This document shows, piece after piece, positions 33,621 through 47,000 of a stretch of 64,000 nt of DNA (position 1 is the first letter of the stretch; each line of letters starts with the position of its first letter). The stretch covers positions 19,344,001 through 19,408,000 of the forward strand of contig OX485809.1 in NCBI GenBank assembly GCA_950295325.1, written 5' to 3'. A program made the position numbers and the translations under genes. A model generated the notes under the pieces. The model saw nothing but the letters and a program-made list of their open reading frames with translations, was not told the DNA's origin and did no database searches. This DNA is from Polytrichum commune (lineage: Eukaryota; Streptophyta; Polytrichopsida; Polytrichales; Polytrichaceae).

Positions 33621-36600
33621 TTGTCAATGTAAAGCGGTCAATGCCACTTGCTCCTGTTCAGAAAACCACGCGAAATTGAGCATATGAACTAGGTACCCTA
33701 ATCACACTACAATTTCACAACTTGGAACATGTTGGACTTGGAAATACTAGGATCTTGACTGGTTATGCCAAGAAGTCTCAATTTAACCATCAAGTTCATT
33801 GAGGACGTAACTTGTTTACATTAAACTTGCAGTCACTGCAGTCAGTTACATGAACCAACGTGCTGACTACTGAAGTCGTGCTATGATGAAGTTCTGTGAC
33901 TAGTCCTAGCACCGTCACAGAAACCAAAAGTATGACTGACCCTGGTTAGATCGTCCTCGAGCAACAAGGAATGAAGAAGAAATAGTCAGAAAGGCTTGCG
34001 ACCACAGGTTTACAGAATTCAATGCTTGGTTGATTGCTTGCAGTGATACGATGCAGGTATGTAATCTCTTGAATCTCTACATGCATGAAAAAAGCCCTGC
34101 TGCATCAGGTGCCAAGAAAACATCATGGTGCAGTGAAACTTTTGCTGTCTGTACAAGTGCAGTCATCCAAACACTTCCAAAGTGAATCCCTACGTCAGAC
34201 TAATATTGGAGGTAACAACAAACCTAGCCTGACATGCACTTTCTCCTACACTTTATATCATGTTGGGGTGAAGAAATCCATGGCAAATCACTCTTATTAA
34301 CAATGTGCCCAGCTTGAAAAACTGAATAACAAACTTAACATGATAAGAGTGGGAAAAACACCATTCCAATGCCAATCACCCCAGCCTCATTGCACAGATC
34401 CTTGACCTACAAAGCATGCACATCAGTCAAAAGAAGATGGTAATAATATAGAAGCTCACGAGAATACAATGCAATGTCTAATTTGAAAGTACAAGTAACC
34501 TGGTGTTTCAAGTACACATTTCTCTGTGCAAACAAATGACCACAACTGTTCCATCCCCTGTCCCTAGCTTCAGTAACCTTTGTCTAACAGGTCTCATAGT
34601 TAGTCCCCTTGTATAAATTATTTTGCAGCAGGGCTTAAAGGTCTGATGCCACTAAAAATCTTCACTTGCAAGTGGTAATATGCCCAACACTACATCTGAT
34701 CCCCAATATTCGCTCTTTTGTTGGTCTGTAGGCAAGTTAATTCCAGTGCAATCAATTCAAGCTAAAGCCTGAATCTCATCCAGTATTTCTCCATATCTGC
34801 AATCATATAGAACTTATCAAACATCACAATGCCAATCTTGGCTTTCCTATAGCAACAGCCATTACACATTTCACGCGAAAATCGAGTCTCTAGGTCAAAG
34901 TTGAAAAAACCAAGGCTAGGAATGGTGCACTGAAGACTCATGATGGATACACAAACTATCCAAGCTAAAGGATATGTAAAGAAGAAAGGAAATCTTGTGT
35001 GTATGATCCCAACCATACATCCATGTGAACTGTGATACATGACATAACTTTGACAACACATCTTCAAGAAAAATTGCGACGGAAGCCAACCTCGGAGCAA
35101 ATTTAGCAGCTCTAACAGGTGCATCTTCCACTGTAGGGTCAATCTCTGCCTGCTTCCTGTAAACACATGAAGTAGAAGCATGCATCTCAGACACAAGAGA
35201 AGAGAAAACCAGCAACATTGGCTTTTAGATCCCATGTGTGATATTGTTTAGGTGTAAATTGAAAATTATTTTGCCAAAAGTGCCACATAGTAAAAGTTCA
35301 GCTTAACGCAAAAAGAGAAGAAAAACATCAACAGGTGCTCAGTCCCATATCAGAATATTGGTGCAAGTGCTTAAAAAAACACGAAACATCTCTAAAAGAA
35401 GAGAAGCAACTGCTGCACAATATTGCCAGCTTTCTCAATGACATCTAGCTGTTCAGATGCACAGTGCCCACTGTATCACCAGGACCATTACCATCACTTC
35501 TATTGTTTTCAGCAACAATGTTTCTCACCTTGCCAGAAGGTGCTTCAGATCTGGACTCAAAGCTTGTTGTAGACATGCCCAAAGTAGATTGTTGTTCTGC
35601 CTCTAGATAATTGAGGTGTAGGGCATGTTCTTGAATTGTTTCCCAGGGAAGAGGAGCAGGACCTGTCAGTCGTTTCATGTCAGAGGCTTCTGAATCAGCC
35701 CCAACCTTTCGAGTTACCAAGGGAAGAAGCTGTGTTGAATCAGGGGTGAAAACTTTGACAACCTCTGCATCAGTCTCAACACAGGACTCCCCACTTGGAT
35801 GCTCCGAATCAAGGTGTTCGTCTTTCTTTGAGGTTTTAGCAGCCTTTAAACTATGCACAGAACCTCTATCATTTCTTTCTCTAGGTCTCACAAGTTCTGG
35901 AACACCCTTACTTATCTTCTGTGAATTTCTAGCACCAGCATCAGGTTTCTGTTTGAAGAAAACAATGCCCTTCTCATCATCTTTCTTCGTCACTGTCTCC
36001 TCATTCCTGTACTTCTCCTAGTATAATTCCTAGTATCAAAAAACGTACCTGGACTTTAAGAGGTAGGAGAAGGGCCTTTCTACTTGAACACAGCTCCAAA
36101 AATACATGCTGAAGCAAATACAAAGACCTCAATTAGTCATCTCCTTTCAATCAAGCTGAAACCAAAACAAAAGTTGCCCACCCAATTCATAATACACATG
36201 TACAAAAAGGAAACGACCATGAGAAAACTGAGAGCATACTTGTGGCTTGACATGTTGTATGAGAGCTTGGTGGCTGTCACAAGTCCAAAAAAATTTGAGA
36301 TCAAACACTTCGCGTCCACTCAGAATCTTAGGCATTATAACTTTATGGCCCATCATCACCATCACCAATCAAGTTGCAAATTTCACTGCATTCGACGAGG
36401 CTGACAACCCCCAAACCCCATCATTCCAACAATGTCAGAAGTGAAGTGCACAATTACATCAACCAGAAGCTGAAATACGCAATGCCTAACAATGTTTGTG
36501 GAACTCTGATGAGTGTTGGAGCCTCGACATAATCACAAAGATAGATATATATTCATGCAACAATGAAAGTAAGTGTAATAAATTCATGAACCAGTACTGT

Positions 36601-37071
36601 CTGCTTCGAAATCCTTCTTTGAAAACAACAAGGGGTTTGCATCACAAACACAGAGTGGCAAGCCATCTCGTGATCATCATCTTACATTTTATTGGGGATT
36701 GCTTCCATATGCTTCTCACTCAAATTGCAGAAGAATTAATGAAAGTGCCAAAAACCCAGAAAAGAAGTTGACCTGCAGTCATTAAGAGGTCCTTCCCCAG
36801 GGGCTCCGGATCCCCCTCTGATGCAAGTGGACACACATTTCCTAGTACAACCTTCTGCCTTCGCAGACTTTGGGGTCTGTATTCTTTGTGCCTTATCCCC
36901 ACCTGAATATCACCAAATTTGCACAACCGACTTTCTAAGTTAGTCACACAAAGACCGTCTCTTATGCAGAGATATCCCTGAACTTCCAAACGGTCTATAG
37001 ACATGAAGGCACGACAATATAATCTCGAAAATGCATTCATCTTACACAGATCTATGCAACAAGTAGTTAAC
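33621..37071. other. CACTA internal region between the divergent genes; gene-like debris on minus strand
   Basis: The first 350 bp upstream of the transposase start contains TAGTCA/TGACT words and probably its promoter. At 33712-33785 lies a fragment of repeat family A. From about 37.07 down to 34.76 kb the minus strand has several protein-like frames, notably 35993-35445 (182 codons, acidic and basic mixed, with GPAPLPWETIQEHALHLN) and a segment at 35165-35030 reading AEIDPTVEDAPVRAAKFAP. They look like exons separated by introns but I do not recognise them. I infer captured host gene pieces. Confidence in any single one is low. Confidence 0.4.
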
Positions 37072-37073
37072 AT

Positions 37074-37128
37074 ACCTGATTGGAGGGATCATTTGGTAAG
37101 AGGTTATTAAGAAGCTCCAAACAGTCCT
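37074..37128 (-). pseudogene. Captured exon resembling p115/Golgin candidate 6 vesicle tether
   Basis: On the minus strand a pyrimidine-rich acceptor (TTTCTTTCCTGCAG) precedes an exon of about 51 bp encoding DCLELLNNLLPNDPSNQ, closed by a GTATGT donor. This matches the armadillo-repeat region of the Golgi tethering factor p115/USO1, called GC6 in plants, where a DCLELLNNLL...SNQ segment is conserved. Just downstream another acceptor opens an exon-like segment (about 36905-36775) with KEYRPQSLRRQKVVLGNV that I cannot place with confidence. The setting inside a CACTA element points to transduplication, the known habit of CACTA elements of carrying host gene pieces with their introns. Confidence 0.5.
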
Positions 37129-37630
37129 GCAGGAAAGAAAATGTGTTGTTTAAAAGCAAGAGCAAACACATCATTGAGCAAGAGGAAAACCTAAACACAA
37201 TTGACCTCGAGGAGATAGAGTATCACAATAAACTACAGGACCCACTGAACAAAGTGCCGAGAGCCTACCGACTAAGCCACAGGCGTTTCCAGTTTGCAGA
37301 CAACCATAGCTGGCATCTAAATGAGATTATCCCGAAAGAAACCCAAGTTGGCCAGCAACTTTGCTGTTGTCACAAGGATTAGGTTTTAAACTTCAATGTT
37401 TAAACTTCACTGCCGCCAGTCACACGAACCAAACTAACCAAACTAACCCTAAACCCTAAAAGCAGCCACATGACTGGCGGCGTTGAGAGAACCGCCATGC
37501 TACTCTCTGATCTCTGTTGCATTAACTTCACGAATTGATGCAGGCAACGGCTCCTACCTGGGCTTGAAAATGGGTCTGGCAAGGAACCTTGAATGCCTCC
37601 CACGCCTCATTGCTCCTGCACGTGCGTCCG

Positions 37631-40600
37631 ATGGAGACGCCCACGAACGCCCCTGAAGTGCTGGCGCGGAATGAAGAGGACGAGGACGAGGAGCAATCTG
37701 GGGAGGAAGGGTCTGGGAGTGACGAGGAGTGCGAAGTGCCTGAGTACGAGCTCCAGCGTCAGGAGCACCTGCGCAAAAACGCCCTCAAGCTACAGGAGCT
37801 TGGAGTCCCCCTTCTGGCAGCGGCATTGTGCGAATCTCTTCCGACATCCACAGAGGAAGCGGGGGGAGGAGAGGGGAATGTGGCGGGAGTGAAGACCAGT
37901 TGCCGCGCTGGCGCCAGCAGCAAGGGACACCGCCAACACTGTTTCGGATTAGGGTAAGAAACCCTAAACCCTAGCTCCTTCGGTGACCTCCTAGCCTCCT
38001 CTATATATTGCTCGAAGATTCCCTCACTGAGTTTGCTCATTGTACTCATATCAAGCTCTCTGTTGGTACTCATATCTATCTCGCCCTCACTAACTTCCGT
38101 CCGGGCTTGAAGTGCAGAGACAATCCCAGCAAGGGTTGGGAGGTCGTGCGCCGGAGCCAGCGTCTAAACCCAAGTTGGCGTTCAAAAGTTGCAACTCCCT
38201 CGCGACCTGCAAGGAAAACTCACAGGGACTCGCTCTCGAAGGAGTCGGAGGAGGGCGATCGGAGCGCGAAGAGCACCTCCGAGGAGTGGCACAGCGAAGA
38301 GTCCTCAAGTGACACCGAAAATGACCTCGAGAACGAGGTCTCGGTAGGAGTGGTCAAGCCCCATCGAGGCAAGGAACGTCCTCAGGTGAGTGCTGTCACT
38401 ATTGGGATTTTTTAACATGATTATTGCCATCATCAGTGCATGCTAATTATTAGTTTCCCATGCACTTCATTTGTGGTAAACGAATACTACTACTCCTTAG
38501 GCTCGATGAGTGCTTGGAATCTCCGTAGGCTACGTTGAGTGATCGTCATCAATTTCATGACTGCTGATTGTTGACTGCCGTCAGTCTCCTGCACTAAATA
38601 ATTGACTATCAAACCTCTGTATGTTCAGTTTGTGTGACAGTTCCTAGTCATTCATAGCAAGACTTCCATTATAGTAGAGGTCCTTTGCCCTGTTAATGAA
38701 TTCGTTGTCCCAATGATCTCAGAGCCAATTAAATTTACTGTAGAAAGATACGATGACAATATATCACTGTGTTGAGCGAAGATTACCATGAATAAGAGTT
38801 TTGAAGGTATGTATGTGAGATTGCTTCACTGACTTATACATGTCTGCCACCATACACGACTACTGGCATACGAGTCCTTTAACACACATCTTGCACAACT
38901 CTAAAAATCCCAAATCATGCTAGATTTTGGGACTTATCCTGGTAGTGATATTAACAAACAACACCTCCAAGGTTCAATTGAATTGGTTCTTAGGAGTCTT
39001 CAACAAGTGCTTTCCATCATCTGAGCAAAATGATCATGCGGACTCCTAGACCTAAAATCAAGCTTCTAGAGTCTGATCTTGTAAAGCATTTCCAAGAAAA
39101 TTTGAATGGCCAGATTGTAAAAGATAAGATTTACTAATTGAAGCACGGAGACTCAAGATTGAAAACCTATTCCTTTGTGGTCTTGTGGTTGTTGGGAAAA
39201 CCTATGGATGATCAAATAAATCTGCAGTTGGGAAAAAGCTCAGTTGACAATTGAATGAATGCTTCTAATCAAATGAAGTGCAGTAGACTCTTCAGACTGT
39301 GAATGCTTCACTTCAAAGACTTATCTAGAAAATCAGATTTACGAAACCCCTTCCCCTTCTCTTGAATCACCAGACATAGGTCTAAGAAAATCCAATTCCA
39401 ACATACCTCAAAAATAATAGTCGATCAATAATCAAGCACCAATAATGGTATACTTCATTGTTTCACTAGATCGGACTCCAGTTTATTGAATCTGTTTTGA
39501 CCCCCAAAAAAGCCTTCTAAATCTCTTCAAAAAACTGTTTGCCTTGTCGGCCAGGTCATCTTCATGTATGTAATCATCCCCCTCAATTAAAGTCACCATG
39601 ACTTCGTGGTCCCATTTACTGGTTTAACCCCCAAAAAATTACTTATACTTAATGGTTTACTTATACATGTCTGTTAGTACTTACATGTTTACTGGTTTAC
39701 TTATACATGTCTGTTAGTACTTAAAAAGTGGTGAGACCTGTTGACGCCCGTCTCATGACCAGTTGGCATTCATCAAATGCATTGTCCTGGGAGATTTTTG
39801 GGCACGCAACATCAAGGTACTGGAGTTATGCAAGTCCAACTGGTTACATGTTCACATATTTCAGTTTCTATATGTTAATGTATGTAAATCATTATGCATA
39901 GGTTCCTCTAAAGCGATAAGTACTTTTCCCTGAAGTACTGAACTTCAACCACTATTTTTTTGAACAGTGACTGGTCTATATGTAACTAATGGTCAGTTCT
40001 CGCTCTTCATTGGTCAAATGCAAGACTTTATAATTTTCTCCAAGTAAGTCTTCCAAGAGGCTCTTGATAAGTTAAGCTAGAAAGAGGAGGGCCTCTGTCA
40101 AGTTATCTGTTGAATGTTAAAAGTCGAGCTTTTGTTGCAGCATAGACTTCTCAAGTTCTAATAAATATTCAACTACAACCAAGGCACCCTGAGAATTCCC
40201 AACTATCAGATGTCAACTTCGAAGAATTTTTAGGCAGAGACAAACAATTATCTTGAATTCAGCCTTTGCAGACAGAGACAGGCCCCAAACTTGAAAAATT
40301 TGAATGCCATCAAGAAAGGACTGGCTTTCTGTTGCATAGCACTGAATTTTTATTTGACGACATCCTCGAGAGTGTTTGTTTTTGTTTCAGATTTGAAGAG
40401 TAAGTTTGATTGAGTTTTACAATTCACATGTGAAGATTTGATCACTTCAGAAATGTGTATCACTCTAAGAGCTTTGGCCAAAAATCATCTTAAGTGTCCA
40501 AAAGTCAGTTTCTAGTTCTACTTCAGATTTTAAAAAATAAAAAATTAACTTTGTTTGTGTGAAAAAAATTCGGAAGCAGGGTCACCAATTAGACCCCTTG

Positions 40601-43600
40601 GGACTGATTTCTCTTATTCGAAACCAACAAAACTCCTCAGAGATTTGTATTTTGAAGATAAGAAAGCATATAGATATAAAGTGGTGCTTCTGAGGCACAT
40701 TTTAATTAGCAGCTCCAAATCATGTGTTAATGACACTGACTCCTGTTTTATCACAAACTCAACAGTGAACACCTTATGACGATCACAATTTTTGTCACGT
40801 ATTGAAGCCTGAAATTGAGGTGTTGAAGTGTTGAGGACGTTGTTTTACGTTTATGTTATCTTGCTCCCTTTCAACGTTGAACAAAGTGACCTGAGGGAAG
40901 ATCATGTCTAGAGTTGCCGGTTTCGAAGTACAGGTGCCCAATGCGATCATACTTGATCAAACGTGTGTCTTTTCCAGTGTTGCTGCTTTGGAGGGCTGCA
41001 AATTGGTTTCAAAGAGCCTCTCAATAGAGAATGTAGGGTTTAATGGTTTAAGCCTGTTTCAATAGACAATGTAGGGTTTAAGGGATTAAGGATTTGTGAC
41101 TGGTCCTAGTCACATGAACTAAAACGTTGACTATCAACCCTCGCATATGTTTCCGATTTGTGACTGGTCCTAGTCATCCGAAATGGGATAATGACTAAAC
41201 CTTGACTATGACTTTGATTAGCTATGTATGTATTGTGCAGGCCAGAGCACACACAACCGAGCCATTTGTGTGGGAGGTGCGCAAGCGAGGTTTTGGAGGT
41301 TGTGGAATTCCTAAACCCAGGTCAATGAGCCTCCGACCGCAGGAAACGGACCAACCACAACACGACAAACCAATCAAGATGTCAGAGGATTCACTAACAG
41401 GGGAGCCCTTCGATTACTGCAACGACATTGTACCCGAGGTTCCTCGTGTTCAGGGAGGCATCACACCTCATGCTCGTGGCCGAGCCCTTCCCCGGCATGG
41501 GGCCATTAGTACCTTGGACCTTGAAATTGCAGAAAAACAGCTCCAACTACTGCAATGGAGGCGTGCGATTGAGATGCAGGAGCCTGGGGTGAACTCCTCC
41601 ACATATTTTGCATCGGAGATGACCGAGAGCTTTGGTCAACCCTCATATTCCCGAGACCAGAAATCTAGACGACGTGTTGCTTTGAAGCAACAACAGGCTC
41701 ATGAGGTCACATTTCGAGACGCAGGGGGGCCCCAAAAACACCTTGTGGAGGTCGATTTGAGAGGACATCCACAAGGACCGAATCGACCGCTGTGGCTAAC
41801 ATGTCTTCGAGGTCATGCGCAGGATATAGATTTCAGCGAAGACAACTACAAGAATCTCAATACTTCGATGTTGCTCGCTGTCAAGGAACGAGTGGACAAC
41901 ACTTTTGAGTACCATGGGGGCCTTGGCAAGGTGACAGAGGAGGCTTTCCATAGCATTTTGAAGGGCCAATTGAAGGTGAAGAGATATCAGTTGAAGAAAA
42001 GAATGCAAGAAGGGAAGGACAAGCCAAAGCACATTCGTCAGGACCATTGGGTAAAGTTGTCAAAACTCATCTTGGAGGAGAAAAAACAGCATGAAGCAGA
42101 GAAGCTGTGATACAGCCGAGCGCAAGTGAGGAGGCCGTCTTCAGCCGGGCGCAACGAAGAATATGTTCGAGCTCAATTGGTAAGTCGGAAGTCCAATACA
42201 CCCCCTGATCCAAAAGTCTAAAAGGTCTTGATGTGACTAGGTGCAGCCATCAAATTAGAGTATGTGATTGTTCTTAGTCAACACGTTCGAATTTGTGACT
42301 TTTTTTAGTCATAGAGAAGCCTACCCTGTTTTTCACTAATCATGCAGTCCTAACTAGGGGGTCTAAGATCTTTGTGCAGGCCATTGAGCTGGAGAGAAGC
42401 CCAACTAGGGTTGAAATAGAAAGAGAGCTTGCACGGGACAAAAATGCCCCTCGAAGACTCATTCCTAGAAGTGAAACCTCGCCGAGTAGTCGAGTGTCTG
42501 ATGCACAGGCAGCGCACGACAGTGATTGGCGGAGAGCCATGGAGAAGAACATTGAACGCATAATGCAGCACTTGCAGATTCCCGTTGTCACCCCCATGAA
42601 GGCAGCAAGTGTCAAAAACAGCTCAAGCTCAGAGTCCACCGGCACCGACACTTCACAAAAGCCAGAACAGATCGAAGAAAGTACCGAGCCACTGCAGGTA
42701 CAAGTATGATATGAATGTGTGTTGTCCACCTCCTGATATTACAGCTCATGCTTGGGCACTTCTTAAAATCTTGTGCCTTAATTAGCTCTAGAAAAATTCA
42801 CTATAACAAGTTCGTGACTGTTCGTTGTCATTGATATGGAAAGAGTGACCAGGCTTGACTAGATGCAGTCATGGAGTTCGATTTCGTGATGGGTAGTAGT
42901 AATGGAGTTAGCATATGTGACTAATATCAGTCATCAGTTCAATATGTATTACTATCCGAGGTCATAGAAGTTGAATAAGTGACTGGACTGGCCAAGAAGA
43001 TGTGGCATTGTTGAACAAGTTTACAAACATTGGTCATGATTAAAAGCAATCACTGAGAGGATACTTATACTCTGTAATCAGCAGGGATTGCACCAAGTAG
43101 GGGAGGGCGAATCGCTGGCAGCAGATCCGGAGAAGGCAGCGGACATTCCTGCAGTAGGAGATGTGAAGGACTCACGTCCATCGGGAACATCGATAAACCC
43201 TGAAGGAGGCACTCCGGATTGTGTTATAGTGACCGGGGCAGAGTCAGCCGGATGTGCCCCAGTTGTGTACTCAACTCGGAATTCGAGGGCTTCGAAGCTT
43301 GCAAAAGAGGACACTCAAGCCCCTAAGAAAATGCGTTTGACAGAGGTTGAGAAGCTGAAGAAAGACCACGACGACACGAAAAAGCAAAAAGCTCTCAGGG
43401 GGTGCAAAGCTCAACCTGAAAAGAACAAGGAAGCCAACATTGACAGTCAGCAGAACGCGAAAGGAAAGAGGAAGAGAAACATGAACGCACCGGTAAGTGA
43501 AGATGTAAGTGTCGGCAGCCATGTATTTTCACTAGTTTTCGTTCTGAAAGCACCAATTCACTGATTCAGTCCCAACTGACCCTTGTTTTGTGTGTTTTTT

Positions 43601-43685
43601 ATTTTTAAAGGTTGTACAAGAAACTGAGGACATGGATTTAAAGAAGGGTGACCCTGTTAGACTCAAGCAAAACTTGAACACACCG
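37631..43685 (+). pseudogene. CACTA second gene (TNPA-like), exons 1-6, one internal TGA
   Basis: In plant CACTA elements the second gene encodes a DNA-binding protein that recognises the subterminal motifs. I join 37631-37953, 38118-38385, 41241-42179, 42380-42697, 43085-43492 and 43611-43685; every junction is GT-AG and keeps frame. Exon 1 has an acidic stretch and YELQRQEHLRKNALKLQELG. Exon 3 carries the TNPA/Transposase_24-like core (PNRPLWLTCLRGHAQDIDF, VKERVDNTFEY). Exon 5 is lysine-rich. Exon 6 has KKGDPVRLK. A TGA at 42108-42110 (about codon 487) interrupts exon 3 while the frame stays open on both sides, so this looks like a recent nonsense change. The 19.9-kb insertion lies in the intron after exon 6. 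Intron 2 (2.85 kb) contains an inverted copy of repeat family A. Confidence 0.72.
39755..39985 (-). repeat. Dispersed repeat family A, copy 6 (inverted), inside CACTA intron
   Basis: On the minus strand the series GGTTGAAGTTCAGTACTTCA, GCTTTAGAGGAACCTATGCA, GAACATGTAACCAGTTGGAC, TTGATGTTGC and CAGGACAATG follows the order of copies 2-4. Since it sits in the CACTA element, this family was active after, or was carried by, that element. Confidence 0.7.
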
Positions 43686-43988
43686 GTAAGTGAACATGTA
43701 AGTGCCATGAGCCACTTCCTGGAATGTTGTGCCTTAGTTCTTTGCAAGTTCTCTATGGCAAGAAATTGACTGTTTGTAAAGTAATGATATGTAACGAGCG
43801 ACCACTATTGATTGGATTCATTCATGAAGTTAGAACATGTGACTGATATTAGTAATGACATTAGCATATGTGTCTTCTCACAGTCATAGAACTTGAATAA
43901 GTGCCATGAGCCTTCAGAAAGTAAATCCTTGTATAAAAGCAACAATTTAGTCCCAACTGATCCGTGTTTTGTGGTTTTATTATGATTA

Positions 43989-44031
43989 ACACTATATTCG
44001 GTATTTGGAGACTTTTTGTTGATTATGAGAC
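43989..44031 (+). repeat. Left terminal inverted repeat of the 19.9-kb element
   Basis: ACACTATATTCG, then GGAGACTTTTTG, directly after the target duplication TGATTA at 43983-43988. Confidence 0.85.
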
Positions 44032-47000
44032 TATATAAGGATGCACATTTCAAAATTGGACCGGTAATGACGACTAAAAATCCCATATGTATAATGGTAT
44101 GCTACTATTATTATACATAAAGGCATGGAAGTGAACAAAAATGTGAGGCATACATGAAAATAGTTGCGTATGAAAGACAACTCGTTATGAATGGAAGGGA
44201 AGATGCGAAGAATGAATGGAAGTTGAATGAATTAATTGGAATTGAAATACAATTATAATGGAAATACCATCAATGTCTTGAGTAACTTGCAATAGCATAG
44301 AAAGTAAGCACTTAAATATGTTCTACACCTAAGCCCATTTAGGGAGTCCGTCCCACTAGTACGCTTCTAGTCACACTAGTCCGACCCACTATTTTTTTTT
44401 TGCGGCTAAGTCCTTTTTTTTGGCGGCCTCTGTGAACCCTTTGAGTGGTCCACCACTCTGCGGGATCACTTTTAGTTAGAATGTTAGCATTAAAAGTTAG
44501 AATTGATAGGGAATTTAGGAAAAATTAGTTCATTTAGCATTTAGCCTAGAAGAAGGAAGGTCAAAATGAAACTAAGTAGTGCTAGAAGATAGCAAAGTAG
44601 AAAAAATGTGCTAGCTAGTAAAAACAACTAGCTAAGCAAATATTAGTAGATGCTAGCTATTAAGCAAATGTTAGTAGATGCTAGCTGTAGTAAGTTTTTG
44701 CTATGTCTTTTAAAACCAAAAACCCAGGGAACTAAGGTCTCTAGGAAGACTGAGCTAGTGTCTATACGGGTTATTGTCACATTGGATTAAGGATTAAGTT
44801 AACAACTTAGGACCATTCTTACTTTACTTCTTTATTATTCCACTTGATCATTCATTCTTAAGGTTCATTTGTGCCTTTTCCGTAGTGAGTGAGTCCGTCC
44901 TATAATAAGGTAGTTTTTCTACGTCGCTATGGTTTTGACCTATGTTAGTCGTGAAGCTCAAAAGCTTGGCAAGTTGGCATGGCAATTAGTCAGGACGTCG
45001 TCCGGGGTAGCGTCTTTGAGTAACCACATCGTCTTGAGTATGCGGAAGATAAAACTTGCAAATTCCTTAATTAATTCCTTATTACCAACTTACCCGCCTC
45101 GTACATGTCTTCATGTGCCCAAGTCACCATCTTAGTCTTCAACCATCTGGTGACTCATCTCAACAGCCATTCACTTGTTAATACAAACATAATGCATTCA
45201 CAGCTAGGCGATGTTCTTCCTTAAGGCTTTAGTCCTCTATAAACTAATCAATCAACATACAAAGGGTAAGGTCTTACTCCAGTAAGATATTCTTTCCTTC
45301 AGGGGAAGGTACCGCCTTGACAGCCTATAGCCTGCCTCTAGCCCTTCCATCTTTCATGCTGGCCCTTGCCTAGCTTTCCTCTTCTTTCCTTCTCTGACAC
45401 ACTGACCAAAGACTGGAATTTTGGGCCACTCGCCCAGGCGATGGCCTCACTCTAGCCTCCCTGGCTTTCTCTCTTCCTAAGACTATTGCCCTTCTCGGCT
45501 GGCTACTAAACAGCCTCTTTAACTTCCCAGTCCTCTCTGTAGACCATGGCCATCATCTCTCTCTCGACTTGGCCTTTTGCCTGGTCCCACTGGTCTCGGC
45601 TACTAGCCTTTGGCTAGGACGATTGCCCTTCTTGCTTCTCGTCAAGCTTTGCCTAACTTGCCTTCTTCACGACAGGCTGTCTGTGTCCGTCAAATTCTCT
45701 CTCTCTCCCTCTCTCTCTGACCAGTTGCCTTGCCACTCTCTGGCCTTCTACTAGGCTATTGCCACATTTTGATTTGGCTCTCAGTCGCTTCTTGATTCTT
45801 CAGACCATTGCCTCTCACTCTATAACTTCTCAACCTTTTCCACTTTTCTTTAATCACCCACACCGAATCAGTCTTGCCTTGCTCAATTACAAACCTCTTC
45901 TCAGCCTATTTGCCTGATTTTGACATTACAATGCTAAGTCAGATTACTTGCTCAAACTCACTTTCCAAATATCACTCACGACATTACACATCACTTACTT
46001 CAACAATCCTCTTCACTCATAAGACAAACAATTACACATAATACTTCACTCATGATCATCTCATAATCATCCCATTAACACAAAAGAGATAAGTCCACTT
46101 CAGGGTCCAATTGTCTCAGCCCTATAACTTCCTAACATTGTCATTCCAAGCTTCCTGCTTGTCCAAGACTATTGCCTGGCTCAATCACTGAGCTACAGAC
46201 TTCTACGCCTATTGCTAAACTACGGTGAGACTACGTCAGATTTTGCTGTTTGCAAATAGCCTACCTTCTTTCCTGTCAGCCTCCTCCTTAGTGCCGAGAG
46301 AGACGACTAGGTGGTTAGCCGTCGTAACTAATTCTTGACGGAAATTGCCTGCATTCATCCCTCTGGATGGCTACTGACTGCCTATTGCCGGATGAAAGAC
46401 GTTAAAATTCAAGATTTGTCCTTTATAGACGGGTAATGGCCAAAAAATCGGTACTACACTAGCTAAGCAAGTGTTAGTTTATTAGTTAGTGTGAGGCACA
46501 CAAGACTATTGGAGGTGTTTTACGTAAGAAGATAAAATCGGCGTGAAGAATTTTGAAGACAAAAAAGAAAGAGAGCAAGGGGGATACTTGCCCACTTGCC
46601 CCCTTGCCAACTCGATGGCGGAAAAATTAGAAAGATTTCTAAAGGTTTTTTGTCGGAGCCACCTCGGCGAGAGGGTGGCAACCTCAACCGGGAAAACCCC
46701 CGAGCCAAAATTTCGGGAAAGGGTTTGAAAAATGGATCCGGTGGAGGAGGGGTCCAACCCTTTTGTGAGAGGGTTTAAAAACCCCTCCTTCCACCTTGTA
46801 GCTCTCTTTCTTTCTCTAGTTTTTGGGCGAAGCCCTGCTTCAATGTAGTTAGGAAAAAATCCTTTAGCATGTATTCTCAATGGTCTAAAAGAAAGACTTG
46901 AGAACCCCCTCTACTCTCTCTCTCCTAGTTAGGTTGTGTGTTTATTAACACACCAACAAAATTATTCCTTCTTTTGTAGAGGTAGGTTGGATGGTAGAGT

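Noticed and set aside
37080-37382. Plus-strand frame of 100 codons (EGSFGKRLLRSSKQSC)
   Set aside because: It overlaps the minus-strand captured exon with correct splice sites and has no recognisable domain.
45300-45950. Pyrimidine-rich segment with a 61-codon frame
   Set aside because: Composition alone explains the frame; there is no motif or homolog that I recognise.
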